A stretch of 64,000 bases of DNA, taken from contig JACTAT010000033.1 in NCBI GenBank assembly GCA_014526335.1, positions 873,072 to 937,071 of the forward strand, written 5' to 3'. This document shows, piece after piece, positions 32,892 through 44,500 of this stretch; position 1 is the first letter of the stretch; each line of letters starts with the position of its first letter. Source of the stretch: Chrysaora quinquecirrha. Taxonomy: Eukaryota > Cnidaria > Scyphozoa > Semaeostomeae > Pelagiidae. The notes beneath the pieces were generated by a model. It saw only the letters and a program-made list of their open reading frames with translations, was not told where the DNA came from and made no database searches. The translations under genes and the position numbers were made by a program.

Positions 32892-35800
32892 ATGATGGTT
32901 TTTGAAGAAGTTAGTTACCGCCTATTCTTTTCGGCAATATCAGTGATATCTTTGATAAATGCAGATATCCTTACAAAGAAGGCTTTTTTCTCAGCTGCAA
33001 CCCCTGATGAAGCATCTATTACAAGAATATTTCTGAAAGGGTTTTCATCACCGAGTGAGCTTGCTTGTTCTCAAAAGTGTCTTCATCATGATCAATGCAA
33101 TTTCAAGAAATACAACCCTGACACGAAGCATTGTGAGCTGTTACAGCAAATCAACAATGATGATCTCAGTAAGAACGCAGCTGTCACAAAGAAAAACGAG
33201 AAGGTAAGATAATGTATATTTTCTTATTGGAGCACAGGCTTTCTGTTTACGTGATTGTAGTCTCGCAAGTTGTTTAGACGAGAATGATTCAAAGCTGAAA
33301 CTTGCAAGCATATCCTTAAAAATTCTAGAGGCGTCTTTGGAAACTGGGTCCCTTTCACAGAAACACAGCCTTTGCCTCGATATATCAGTGGAGCTATAAA
33401 CCTCTGGAATAGTTTTGCATCCAGATATTTAATAAAAAAGCAGGTTTTTAGGTTTCTATCTCTACTGGGAATGAAAATAGTGTGCGAAGAGCAAGCTTAG
33501 CTCCTTTGATGTTGATCTGTTTGATAGTGAGGAACTGTTCTGGGTTTCCTGATACGATTTATGCTCCTTATCACAGATATTCGCTGACTGGGACAAATTT
33601 TCATTTCCTGTAAGTGTCAACCGTACTACTGTAAGTCACACCAACATTGAAAAGGTGTGGGCTAGCATAGAAATCTCACGGAATTTTTTTATACCTTCGT
33701 AGAAGCATTCACTATGCAAGCCACTTTCATGGAACGGCTGTGGAAAGAACTGTAAATGTGAAAATGCCTTTGGTCGGTATACATGTAACTGTACTGTGCA
33801 AGGTAAAAAGCTTTCACTTTAAATAAAATTATACGATAGTATAGCTTATTATAGAGGAATAAACCTTTGATAAACGTGCGCTGGACAAATTCAGGACCTC
33901 TGGACACTGGAAAATGCAGGGTTGCAATTTTTGGATGAAAATTTGCCGAAAGGCGAAAACAGTCGAAAACAGGCAAGAAGAGAAGTAATGTAAAAGAGGC
34001 TAAATTGAAAAATATTGTAACAAGTGATTTTAAATGCTATGAATGGTTAGTGTTGCAACGATTTTCCTAATGCAAAGCAACGTAGTTCATTGGCTCGTTC
34101 AGTTGCAAGAAATAACTCGGATTAACGATGATTTTTCGTACATGTGTTTCCATGCTCCACATCATCAACAGTACTGATCCCTCCACGTTACAAATGATAG
34201 CACTCCACTGTACTGATGACTCCACGATACTCTGCATACTCCACTGTACTGAAGATAACCCTACATTAGCACCCTCCACTGTACTGATGATAACAGTCCA
34301 CAATACTCTTTATCCTCCACTGTGCTGAAAATATCCCTCCAATTACCGGTGATAGCCCTCCACTGTACTGATGATAACCCTTCACACTGCTTTGGAACCC
34401 TCCATTGTACTCTCACGATACTCTATGCTGACGACATCCTCCACGTTACTGTACTGATAACCCTCCACGATATCCTCCACTCCAGGCATTAGCACCCTCC
34501 ACTGTACTGATGATAACAGTCCACGATACTCTTTATCCTCCACTGTACTAACGAAATCCCTCCACGGTACCGGTGATAGCCCCCCACTGTACTGATGATA
34601 ACCCTCCACACTGCATTGGAACCCTCCAATGTACTGATGATAACTCTCCACGTTGTATTGGCACCCTCCACTATACTGATGACATCCCTCCACGTTACAA
34701 ATGATATCCCTCCACTATACTGATGATAACGCTCCACGATACTCCGCATCCTCCACTTACATGATGATATCCCTCCATGTTACAAATGATATCCCTCCAC
34801 TATACTGATGATAACCCTCCACGATACTCTGCATCCTCAACTGTACTGACGATAACCCTCCACACTACATTGACACCCTCCACTGTACTGATGATAACTC
34901 TCCACGTTATATTAGCGCCCTCCACAATACTGATGATATACCTCCACGTTACAAATGATATCCCTCCACTATACTGATGATAACGCTCCACGATACTACG
35001 CATCGTCCACTTACATGATGACATCCCTCCATGTTACAAATGATATCCCTCCACTATACTGATGATAACGCTCCACGATACTCCGCATCCTCCGCTTACA
35101 TGATGATATCCCTCCATGTTACCTGATGATAACGCTCCACGATACTCCGCATCCTCCACTTACATGATGATATCCCTCCATGTTACAAATGATATCCCTC
35201 CACTATACTGATGATAACGCTCCACAATACTACGCATCGTCCACTTACATGATGATATCCCTCCATGTTACAAATGATATCCCTCCACTATACTGATGAT
35301 AACGCTCCACGATACTACGCATCCTCCACTAACATGATGATATCCCTCCACGTTACAAATGATATCCCTTCACTATACTGATGATAACCCTCCACGATAC
35401 TCTGCATCCTCCACTGTACTGACGATAACCCTCCACACTACATTGGCACCCTCCACTGTAGTGATGATAGCTCTCCACGTTGTATTGGCGCCCTCCACTA
35501 TACTGATGATATCCCTCCACGTTACAAATGATATCCCTCCACTATACTAATGATAACCCTCCACGATACTCCGTATCCTCCACTTACATGATGATATCCC
35601 TCCACATTACAAATGATATCCCTCCACTATACTGATGATAACTCTCCACGTTGTATTGGCACCCTCCGCTATACTGATGATATCCCTCCACTTACAAATG
35701 ATATCCCTCCACTAAACTAATGATAACCCTCTACGATACTCCGCATCCTCCACTAACATGATGATATCCCTCCACATTACAAATGATATCCCTCCACTAT

Positions 35801-37047
35801 ACTAATGATAACTCTCCATTTTGTATTGGCACCATCCACAATACTGATGATATCTCTCCACGTTACAAATGATATCCCTCCACTATACTAATGATAACCC
35901 TCCACGATACTCCGCATCCTCCACTTACATGATGATATCCCTCCACATTACAAATGATATCCCTCCACTATACTGATGATAACTCTCCACGTTGTATTGG
36001 CACCCTCCACAATACTGATGATATCCCTCCACGTTACAAATGATATCCCTCCACTATACTGATGATAACCCTCCATGATACTCCGCATCCTCCACTTTTC
36101 TTATGATAACCCTCCACATTACAAATGATATCCCTCCACTATACTGATGATAACTCTCCACGTTGTATTGGCACCCTCCACAATACTGATGATATCCCTC
36201 CACGTTACAAATGATATCCCTCCACTATACTGATGATAACGCTCCACGATACTACGCATCCTCCACTTTTCTTATGATAACCCTCCACGTTGTATTGGCA
36301 CTCTCCACTATACTGATGATATCCCTCAACGTTGTATTGGCACCCTGCACTATACTGCACATCTCCTCAACGTCACTGCACATCACGTTGTACGGGATGG
36401 TTTCAAGAGCGCTGAAAATGATTTCATGCGTTCATATGCCTAAGATATTTCATCTTTTAGGTGTATTCAAGTCCTGCAAAGCAGCATTGGAAAGCAATGG
36501 TTTTCAAACAGCCATTTACCAAATATTGCCCGCAACATTTGGAAAACCGATCATCACAGAATGTATGAAAGACGAACAGGGTACATCGTTTGCTGTATTG
36601 CACCATAACAATGAAAATCCAACAACTGTCAAAGGTTATGAGGAATGGGGATCATACAAGCTCAATTTTACATACTCATCGGATTTGAGTGTTATCATAT
36701 CCATGATAAACAAGTCCAGTCATTGTCAGCAGTTTACGAGGGCTCGCTGCTACCATGTCTACATTACAGGCGCTAATTGGGTACAAGGTCGTGATGGCCA
36801 GAAGCTTGACTTCTGGGGTGGTGGACCAAGTGAAGGTGCTGGTTGTGCTTGTGGTATCACTAGCAGCTGCGTAGGTAGCTCAAGTAGGAAATGCAATTGT
36901 GATAAGAATGATCACGTTTGGAGATCAGATTCAGGAGATGTGATAAAGAAAGAAGTTCTTCCAATAACGTCTATAGCTGTTGGTGACACTGGTCATTCCT
37001 TTGAGAAATTTATTTACACAATTGGACCTTTGCTTTGTGTAATCTAA
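32892..37047 (+). CDS. Secreted apple-EGF-CNTNAP-type fibrinogen-like protein (gene C)
   Basis: Exons 32892-33203 (phase 0), 33703-33802 (100 nt, phase 1) and 36461-37047 encode 332 residues. Residues about 1-20 are a signal peptide (LFFSAISVISLINA). About 25-104 are apple/PAN-like (CSQKCLHHDQCNF, KHCELLQ). Residues 105-137 are EGF-like (LCKPL...CNCTVQG). From 138 on is a fibrinogen-like domain of the contactin-associated/neurexin class: SCKAALESNGFQTAIYQI, then the diagnostic FWGGGPSEGAGCACG, KCNCDKNDHVWR, EVLPITSIAVGDTGHS and YTIGPL. It lacks the GGWW pocket of genes A and B. The exon plan and phases are identical to A and B, so the C-terminal domain appears to have been exchanged. Intron 2 holds a 2.2-kb minisatellite. 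Confidence 0.92.
34150..36375 (+). repeat. 2.2-kb minisatellite in intron 2 of gene C
   Basis: Roughly 22-bp units on CCCTCCACTATACTGATGAT and CCCTCCACGTTACAAATGAT, partly organised into higher-order units of about 87 bp (GCTCCACGATACTCCGCATC recurs near 34987, 35069, 35131, 35218, 35304). Long reading frames on both strands are a by-product of the unit lacking stops. Confidence 0.92.
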
Positions 37048-37126
37048 AGTCGTAACTCTTCATTTTGTCAAAAGCCAATAATCACCGGAAGCAAAACTGC
37101 AATTCTTAAATCTTCTTTACACTATA

Positions 37127-37669
37127 CACGCTAGCGAATCTATAATCGCTACTGTGGTGGATAATCACTACTGTGGTGGTACTATTTGCGAACTGTGGTG
37201 GTAGTTTCTGCGTACTGTGGTGGATAATCACTACTTGTGGTGGTTTACTATGCTTGCGGTGGTGGCAGTTTTGGCGTACTGTGGTGGATAATCACTACTT
37301 GTGGTGGTTTACTATGCTTGCGGTGGTGGCAGTTTTGGCGTACTGTGGTGGATTTTGTGGTTTTTTCTTGCTTGATCTATAGAGTTTTGCTATGATTTCG
37401 TATTCACCACATAAAGCATTATAACCCACCACAAGTAGTGATTATCCACCACAGTACGCAGAAACTACCACCACAGTACGCAAATAGTACCACCATAGTA
37501 GTGATTATCCACCACAGTACGCCAAAACTGCCACCACCGCAAGCATAGTAACCAACGACAAGTAGTGATTATCCACCAAAGTACGCATAAACTACCACCA
37601 CAGTACGCAAATAGTACCACCACAGTAGTGATTATCCACCACAGTAGTGATTATAGATTCGCTAGCGTG
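37127..37669 (+). mobile_element. Foldback element with minisatellite arms, copy 2
   Basis: Bounded by CACGCTAGCGAATCTATAAT and its exact complement, with 5-bp target duplications CTATA (37122-37126, 37670-37674). It is 64 bp longer than copy 1 because the right arm has extra TACTGTGGTGG-type units. It lies just downstream of gene C. Confidence 0.88.
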
Positions 37670-38558
37670 CTATAGCAGCAATTATAAAGCACGAATATTT
37701 TTTGCTTATATGATTCATCTCAGCACATTATTTCTACATCACACAATTGTAACCAGATAGTTTATGCAATCTTAAATCGAGATTTTTCAGTGTTTGTTTT
37801 CCGAAAGTTTATACTATTGTAAAAAGGTTACTATTGCAAGAGTGGATCGGATCGCTTCAGATATGCAGCAGATTTTTCGGCCAAAGAGCGTTCTTCGAAT
37901 AAAAGACACTGGATCTGAGCTTCTTCGTTGTTTTCATAGAAATCCACCTTTAAACTATTCCAAGACTAGTCTACTCTGGTGGAGCTCCTCAATCCACCAA
38001 AAATACGACAAAACGAAAGCCTAAATGTTACAGTCTTTCACAAGAACTGCACACGTAGCTTACTTACAATAGTAACGAACGACATGCCAATTCAGAGACA
38101 TCTGAACATAGAGCTTTCAGGACGATAAGAGCTTTCGCAAGCCTCTTGCGCCTGCCTTTTTGACTTAGTCCAACGAAGCCATAGCTGTTCTCCTCAACTA
38201 ACGAATTGGGCTCTATTTACACTCTAAATACCAGTAATAATTAATGACAGAAAAACAAAAGAGAACTAAAATAGCTAAAAGTGAGGACGCACATGACTAG
38301 TGTCGGTTCCTTCAAAAAGGGTTGTTAACTCTAAAATAGAAACCTATTGGGCTCAACCCAGGATGTTACTAACGTAATACAATACTCGATATTTGTATGC
38401 GTGTATAGCCGCTAGCTTAATGCTTCCCAACGACGAAATTCACAAATAGCTACTAAAACACGGAAAGTAAAAATAAGAATGAATGAACTGATGCCACACT
38501 TAGCCTGATGATTGTCCAAAACAAGCGAGGGCAAAATTAGCGGTATTACACTATCTAT

Positions 38559-38993
38559 GGCCCTATTCACACCATACCGGGTTCGTTTGGCAACGGATTC
38601 ATGATCCAATCCGATGTGAAATTTTCACCTACTCCCACGACATCGGATCCAGTTTCTATCTCTGTTTACACGAATACACTACACACCGGATCATATCGCA
38701 GCTACCATTGTTATTGGAAAGCCTCTGCGATGCATCTACGTTGATCAGGTGCCAAAAATGTGTCAAGAAGAGGTTTCGTAGCAGAAATGCATCGGATCCA
38801 TCTGATAAGACGAGCATAAAAGCAATCCGGTGCATTTAGCAATCCGATGTACCTCTCTTCCAAAGCGGAGTGATTTGACTCCGGAAAGCGGTGCAGACAG
38901 CATGGATTCAATCGCAGCCGTGTGAACAAAATGGCTATCCGGGGCAAAAAGTAATCCGATGTAAAACGAATCTGGTATCGTGTGAACAGGGCC
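38559..38993 (+). mobile_element. Harbinger-like MITE, GGCCCTATTCACAC ends
   Basis: TAT on both sides (38556-38558, 38994-38996). Ends GGCCCTATTCACACCATACC and GGTATCGTGTGAACAGGGCC. GGATC(C/A) and ATCCG(A/G)TG motifs recur inside. No ORF supported. Confidence 0.78.
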
Positions 38994-39054
38994 TATAATA
39001 AACAACATTAACAATACCATGATATAATTGTATTTAAATCGAAAGCTATTTTAC

Positions 39055-39154
39055 CTTGCTCAGTACAGTAGTATGAATACCCACCAAAGGAAACTTTACA
39101 TTTATATCTCTTTCCACATCCTGTCCACGAAAGTGACTTGCATGGCCAATGCTC
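39055..39154 (-). pseudogene. Inverted EGF exon copy
   Basis: On the minus strand, acceptor TTTCTTTCCTTCGTAG and donor GAGCAAG|GTAAAAT bound exactly 100 nt, the size and phase of the EGF exon of gene C, with clear similarity (PCKSLSW, GCGK, KC, FGGY, CTEQG). Two of the six cysteine positions are replaced. No partner apple or fibrinogen exon was found on this strand, so it is taken as a stranded copy. Confidence 0.65.
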
Positions 39155-39282
39155 CTACGAAGGAAAGAAAATTTCGTGAGATGAAGCTACCACGCCCACT
39201 TTCCGTACCGTTCTGGACTTCGTCGAATCGATTGAGGTTTTTTCACCCTCAAAGAGTAGGAGCAAAAAATTTTGATTTTCAA

Positions 39283-39452
39283 TCATGGACAAAATTGTTG
39301 AGACAAAATACAAAATTCGATTATACCGCTTCCCGATGGAGAAAATAAGAGAACAACATTGATTTTGGGGAGAGGGGGCAGATTAACTGACCGAATTGAG
39401 GCAGCAATCCAGTCGTTTGAAAAGTCTCAACTAATTTTGTCCATGATTGTAG
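39283..39452 (+). mobile_element. MITE, 'CATGGACAAAAT' family, copy 3
   Basis: Ends ATCATGGACAAAATTGTTGA and its near complement at 39430-39452. It is the shortest of the three copies. Confidence 0.8.
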
Positions 39453-39679
39453 ATCAGGTTTTCAGATTATCAATTTTGGCTGTCATATCAGTAACCTCGT
39501 CGATCAATCCATTGTCTGAAAACAAAAATTCGATATAGGAGTCGGTAAAGTTGATGACTGCTCGTTTCATAAAGAAAGCATAAAGAAAGAAGAGGCCTTA
39601 CGCAAAACGTGTTTGGTTTTAAATATATCAATAATAATAATAATAATAATAGATTTGGTAATATCAGTGATATCATGAA

Positions 39680-40348
39680 AATTTTCCTAATGCGTAGCAC
39701 CGTGGTTCCTTGGCTCGTTAGGTTGCAAGAGGTAGCCCGGATAAGTGACTTTTATTTGTACATGTGTGTTAAGAGCGCGGAAAAGGAATTGACGCATAAA
39801 TGTGCTTAAGGTATTCATCTTTTAGGTGTTTTCAAGTCTTGTAAAGCAGCCTTGGAAAGCAATGGTTTTCAAACAGCCGTTTATCAAATATTGCCCGCAA
39901 GCCTTGAGAAGCCGTTCATCTCTGAATTTATGAAAGACGAGCAGGGTACATCATTTGCTGTACACGCATTTTTTTGGAAGTGCTTTATAAGGTGGAAGGT
40001 AGTACTCGGATAGGCAAAAACTTAAGGAATTCCAGTACTGGATCGGAGACTATTAAGGAATCTGACTTTATTAAAACAAACAAGATGAAGACTTGTTAAG
40101 CTGATCATTTACAGGTATTAAAGGAGCAAGCAATACTAAGAAATTTTCAGAACTCAAATATGGCTGTCAGTATAAGGAATTTTCAGTACTGAGCCTGAGC
40201 CGAACTTCCTATCTACATACTCATTGGATTTGAATGTTATCATATCCATGATAAACAAGTCCAGTCATTGTCACCAGTTTACGAGGGCTCGCTGCTACCA
40301 TGTCTACATCACAAGCAGCAGTTGGATACTTGGTCGTGATGGTCAGAA
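39680..40348 (+). pseudogene. Truncated copy of gene C (intron 2 end and half of exon 3)
   Basis: 39680-39770 matches the start of gene C intron 2 (about 34060-34150). 39826-39960 matches the start of exon 3 (FKSCKAALESNGFQTAVYQI). The match breaks at the MITE (39963-40213), about 90 bases of exon are missing, then 40214-40348 matches again (INKSSHCHQFTRARCYHVYI) and stops in the middle of the domain. The WGG..GCACG half is absent. No minisatellite is present here. Confidence 0.85.
39963..40213 (+). mobile_element. MITE related to the GTTGCTTA family, TAAGGAAT subfamily
   Basis: Left end CACGCATTTTTTTGGAAGTG after TA (39961-39962), then CTTTATAAGG and repeated TAAGGAAT (complement ATTCCTTA). 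The right terminus is unclear. It interrupts the gene C pseudogene. Confidence 0.55.
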
Positions 40349-40361
40349 CCACAATAAAACT

Positions 40362-40667
40362 TCATTTTTTCGTGCGTACAACTTCAGGCGTTGCTCCCCG
40401 AAATTTTGAGCAGGATCCGTATTCAAACTGCTTAACTTTGTATACCTGAATGATTTGCTTTGAAAAATTCTTTCCACGCCGAGTTTGTAACAGGGAACAA
40501 ACTCGTCCTGGAATCTGTTTGTACATGTGTTGTTGAAACAAAATCTTTTGTTTTTCAAATGTAAACATCGTGACAGGTGACAGTTGATCATTGATCTCAA
40601 GCTTCCTCAAAAGCTCAAAAGCCAGACAGGCCACAGGAAGGGCAGAGGACACAGATCGAAGTTCGGG
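40362..40667 (-). CDS. Unrecognised open frame running out of the gap
   Basis: About 100 codons open on the minus strand from the N gap to a stop at 40362 (includes RSVSSALPVACLAFELLRKL, MFTFEKQKILFQQH, NFSKQIIQVYKVKQFEYGSC). Composition is protein-like and unlike the repeat-derived frames nearby, but I recognise no domain. It could be the last exon of a gene whose rest lies in the gap, or a transposon fragment. Confidence 0.3.
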   Translation of the reverse strand, partial: PELRSVSSALPVACLAFELLRKLEINDQLSPVTMFTFEKQKILFQQHMYKQIPGRVCSLLQTRRGKNFSKQIIQVYKVKQFEYGSCSKFRGATPEVVRTKK

Positions 40668-41167
40668 NNNNNNNNNNNNNNNNNNNNNNNNNNNNNNNNN
40701 NNNNNNNNNNNNNNNNNNNNNNNNNNNNNNNNNNNNNNNNNNNNNNNNNNNNNNNNNNNNNNNNNNNNNNNNNNNNNNNNNNNNNNNNNNNNNNNNNNNN
40801 NNNNNNNNNNNNNNNNNNNNNNNNNNNNNNNNNNNNNNNNNNNNNNNNNNNNNNNNNNNNNNNNNNNNNNNNNNNNNNNNNNNNNNNNNNNNNNNNNNNN
40901 NNNNNNNNNNNNNNNNNNNNNNNNNNNNNNNNNNNNNNNNNNNNNNNNNNNNNNNNNNNNNNNNNNNNNNNNNNNNNNNNNNNNNNNNNNNNNNNNNNNN
41001 NNNNNNNNNNNNNNNNNNNNNNNNNNNNNNNNNNNNNNNNNNNNNNNNNNNNNNNNNNNNNNNNNNNNNNNNNNNNNNNNNNNNNNNNNNNNNNNNNNNN
41101 NNNNNNNNNNNNNNNNNNNNNNNNNNNNNNNNNNNNNNNNNNNNNNNNNNNNNNNNNNNNNNNNNNN
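40668..41167. other. Assembly gap, 500 N
   Basis: Exactly 500 undetermined bases, probably a placeholder length. The right edge is inside a Tigger-like MITE. Confidence 0.99.
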
Positions 41168-41344
41168 TTTCTTCCACGGGAAATCGAAAATGTTTCGAGA
41201 CAGCGAATGTTCAAGATAACGGGGTTCGAGATAGCGGGTGATTTTTCTATAGAAACCCTTATACCAAAACGAGGGTAAATGGAAAATCGTTCGAGATAGC
41301 GAATGTTCGAGATAGCGGGCTGTCGAGATAGCGGATGTCAACTG
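41168..41344 (-). mobile_element. pogo/Tigger-like MITE, copy 3, cut by the gap
   Basis: Reverse orientation; terminus GAGATAGCGGATGTCAACTG then TA (41345-41346). It matches the first 175-180 bases of the copies at 259 and 8420. Confidence 0.9.
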
Positions 41345-41542
41345 TATATGGATAGTTTGAATTCAAGTTTGACCTTACACAACCTTCTTAGCTGATGATT
41401 ATGATGATAGTGACGACAATGAATATGATTTATTTGAAAATTGATGTTAAATAAAAATGTACATTCAAAAAATTATGACCATGCTTCTTATTCATAAGTC
41501 GTAAGTTGGTATTACAGCTTGTGTAGTTCAGACATGGCATAC

Positions 41543-44500
41543 CTGGTATCCTCTCGCTCCTCTGTCCCCAGGGATGCCTGGAAAGCCTTTTGGCCCGGTT
41601 GGACCAGCCTAATGTAGAGAACAAATACATTTGTACCACAGTCGCAATATCTATATAACATATCTATATAACAAGAAGAACTCGAACATCTATACAATAT
41701 CTGTATCACAAGAAGAACTCGAAACATTGAAAACTAAATTAGACTATTTGAAATACTTACAAATCCTTTCAGTCCTGGATAACCGGGCATTCCTCGAGCA
41801 CCCGTATCTCCCTATTTGTAGAACAAAATACAGTTTAACTTTCCCTACTAGTTTACCAAAATGAAGATAAACAGCGGAAACATTATCGGGCACACTTAAA
41901 AGCATTTTTCGTCTAACGTAAACGTCAGAAATGTGGATGGATTCCAAATATTGGCAGAGCTAGATGTTTCATCTAAGCGTTTGGGAATCTGTCCACATCA
42001 AAACCAATAGGCCGGTTCTGCGCAGATAGAAAGAGTTCGTTTTCTTGTTTGGACTCTTCAATTAATTTCCATTGGTCACTTCACTGCATCCCAGGAGCTG
42101 ATTGGTGTTCAAAGCAAAATCCAAATCTAGCTTCACTTCTCTGACTGGTGCATTTCTATCCGCATCTCGGTATAAATTCCGCCTCAATCAATTGTTTCTT
42201 TCTGTTTCTGACGTTTATACTCTGAGGAGTGTCAGACGAAAAAAGCTTTAAAGAATGTCCGACGATGTTTCCGCTGTTTATCTAAATTTTAAAATTTTCT
42301 ACTATTTAAAAATTAGACTTCAAAAGTTAATACGATAACGCAGCATAGTCAATAGAAAGGAGGACTGTTTTTTCCGTTTACTATGAACCAACCAAAGCTG
42401 GCCAAGGATAAGTTGTATACCAAGCCAAACTTTGTAAAATTATGCGGACTTTTTTAATGAACATGTCAGGCTAATAGATGCCTCTGGCTAATAGAGACCT
42501 TTTTGAAACATCTTATTAACACCGTCTTCCGTTCTAAAATAAACACAGTGAAATTGAGCACAAAAGTAAAACGTTCGTACACAGAAGTCTTTCATGAGTC
42601 GCAGTTGTCGCTAAGGAAGGTTGAGCGACCGGCAATTAAACTCACGAAGTCAACTTCGCGCAGGAAAACCAACCGTCGCATAAAGCCAGGAATATGTCGA
42701 CATTGCGTACAGTCAGAGCTAGATGCCGACTGCTGGTCCGAACTAATCTAGCGCAACCGTTCATTTTGACAATAAACCTCTTTTAACTATTCGGCAACCA
42801 GTTCGTTTCTGACGGCAACTAGTCCGCTCACAGTTCCAGAAAGTTGGGCTTGTTCTTCTTCTGCGAATAGTTGCCACTTGGTTCCTGCCAGTTGCAGTCT
42901 ACCTGAGCGCTCTTGCATTGCAACCGCCATCAACTGAATCCTATAAGTTCTGACTAGTGGTTGACATGTCGACATAAGTAAACAAGTTGTAAAAAGTTAG
43001 TTCTATCGTATCGTTTGTCTACATACGCCTGGCTTCAGAGGCGTACTAAGGAAGCTTGAAATAAAGTTATTCATAGGAAGTTAGAAATCACTAACTATAC
43101 AAAAAGTTCCGTATAGCGGTTGCATTTCTTTCGTCAAAGTGGAGCATTGATGTCAAGGACAAGCGTTCGTGACCTCCACTATATACTTACGGAGAAGAGA
43201 CCTACATTTGTGATCAGATTGGAAGCGGTTAAAAAAAACAAGAACAGCAAAAAATCACATCACTAGATTCTCATACCGGAGGTCCTGGAGGTCCTGGTCT
43301 ACCAGGTCTTCCACGCATAATTTTCGGTACTCTGCCTCGAGGTATGCGTATGGTAACTTCGCTTTCCGTTACCTGCAAAATTAAAATGTTTATAATGTTC
43401 CACCCGTATTGCTGTCGTCTACAGTATAGATCATAGGTATAGGTATTAAAACATTCGGGGGGGGGCGCACTTGTTCGTAAAACAGTGGAGAATTCAGGCA
43501 AATATGGCAGCGATACACTGGCTCTACAACTTCACTTTCAGATATCTGAAAATCAAGATGTGTCTAAAATAACACCCGTATTGTTATCTTCTACTTTATA
43601 CTATAGGAATAGGTTTGCAAATATTTCGGGGGGAGGAGCATTTGTTCATAAACAGTAGAGAGATCATGCAAACATGACAGCGATATACTATATTAAACAG
43701 CCGGTTTCAAGAACCTCCGGGGGATCGACTTGGGTAACCCGTACATTGCAGAAATATCGAAACATGGTAATACTTTTGCACGGACCTTAAGGGGTTATTG
43801 TAATGCCTCTGCCCGTATTCTGATATACATATACATTTGCTGCAATAGCAGCAGACATTTAAACTTGACTAAACCGGCGCTCGTAGCGTGTGGCTTTATT
43901 TGTTCATGCTCTTCAGGTATATTTGCTATCACCGTTCAACCGCACATAGAGAAGCATGCCTCTTACAGGCAAAAAGCTACAATTGAAAATGGTTGAGCGA
44001 ATCAACCTTTTGGGAATTTGCTTACAAGGTAAGTCTTTTATTCAACGTCTGGGGCCTTAATAAAAATTTTGCTCTCTAAGGAGAGACGCTAAATAGAGAG
44101 TGGCGTTAAGAAAGAAGAATAAAAACAATGCGTATACCGACAAATACATGTCACGATGGTAAATTCTGTTCTATGCGCCATTCTGACCTAATGAATCCTA
44201 CACGCTCTAATAAACGCGCGCTTAACGTCTCCCGAAACGTTGAATACTAGGTTATATAGGTTGTGCTGGTGGGGAAACTTTTTTCACCAAGATTTAACAC
44301 GGTTGGTGATCTTCACAATTCAATAGAATATGAGAAGCGCTTAATAGGATTCTGGGTAATGAATAAACGAAACAAGGGGCAACAGATTCAGTTAGTCCTG
44401 TTATTTGAAGGTTTCCCCTGTGGAGTTAAATTGAAGGCTTTCGCAAGTGTGTTCTGGGGGTAACTAATAGAGAAGGGTCGGTGCGATGTTCCTGCTGGGT

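Noticed and set aside
34382..35024. Overlapping minus-strand open frames rich in Tyr, Gln, Ser and Gly
   Set aside because: They read the minisatellite in several frames; the unit simply lacks stops.
40584..41341. Long open frames spanning the N gap on both strands
   Set aside because: They are open only because N codons are not stops.
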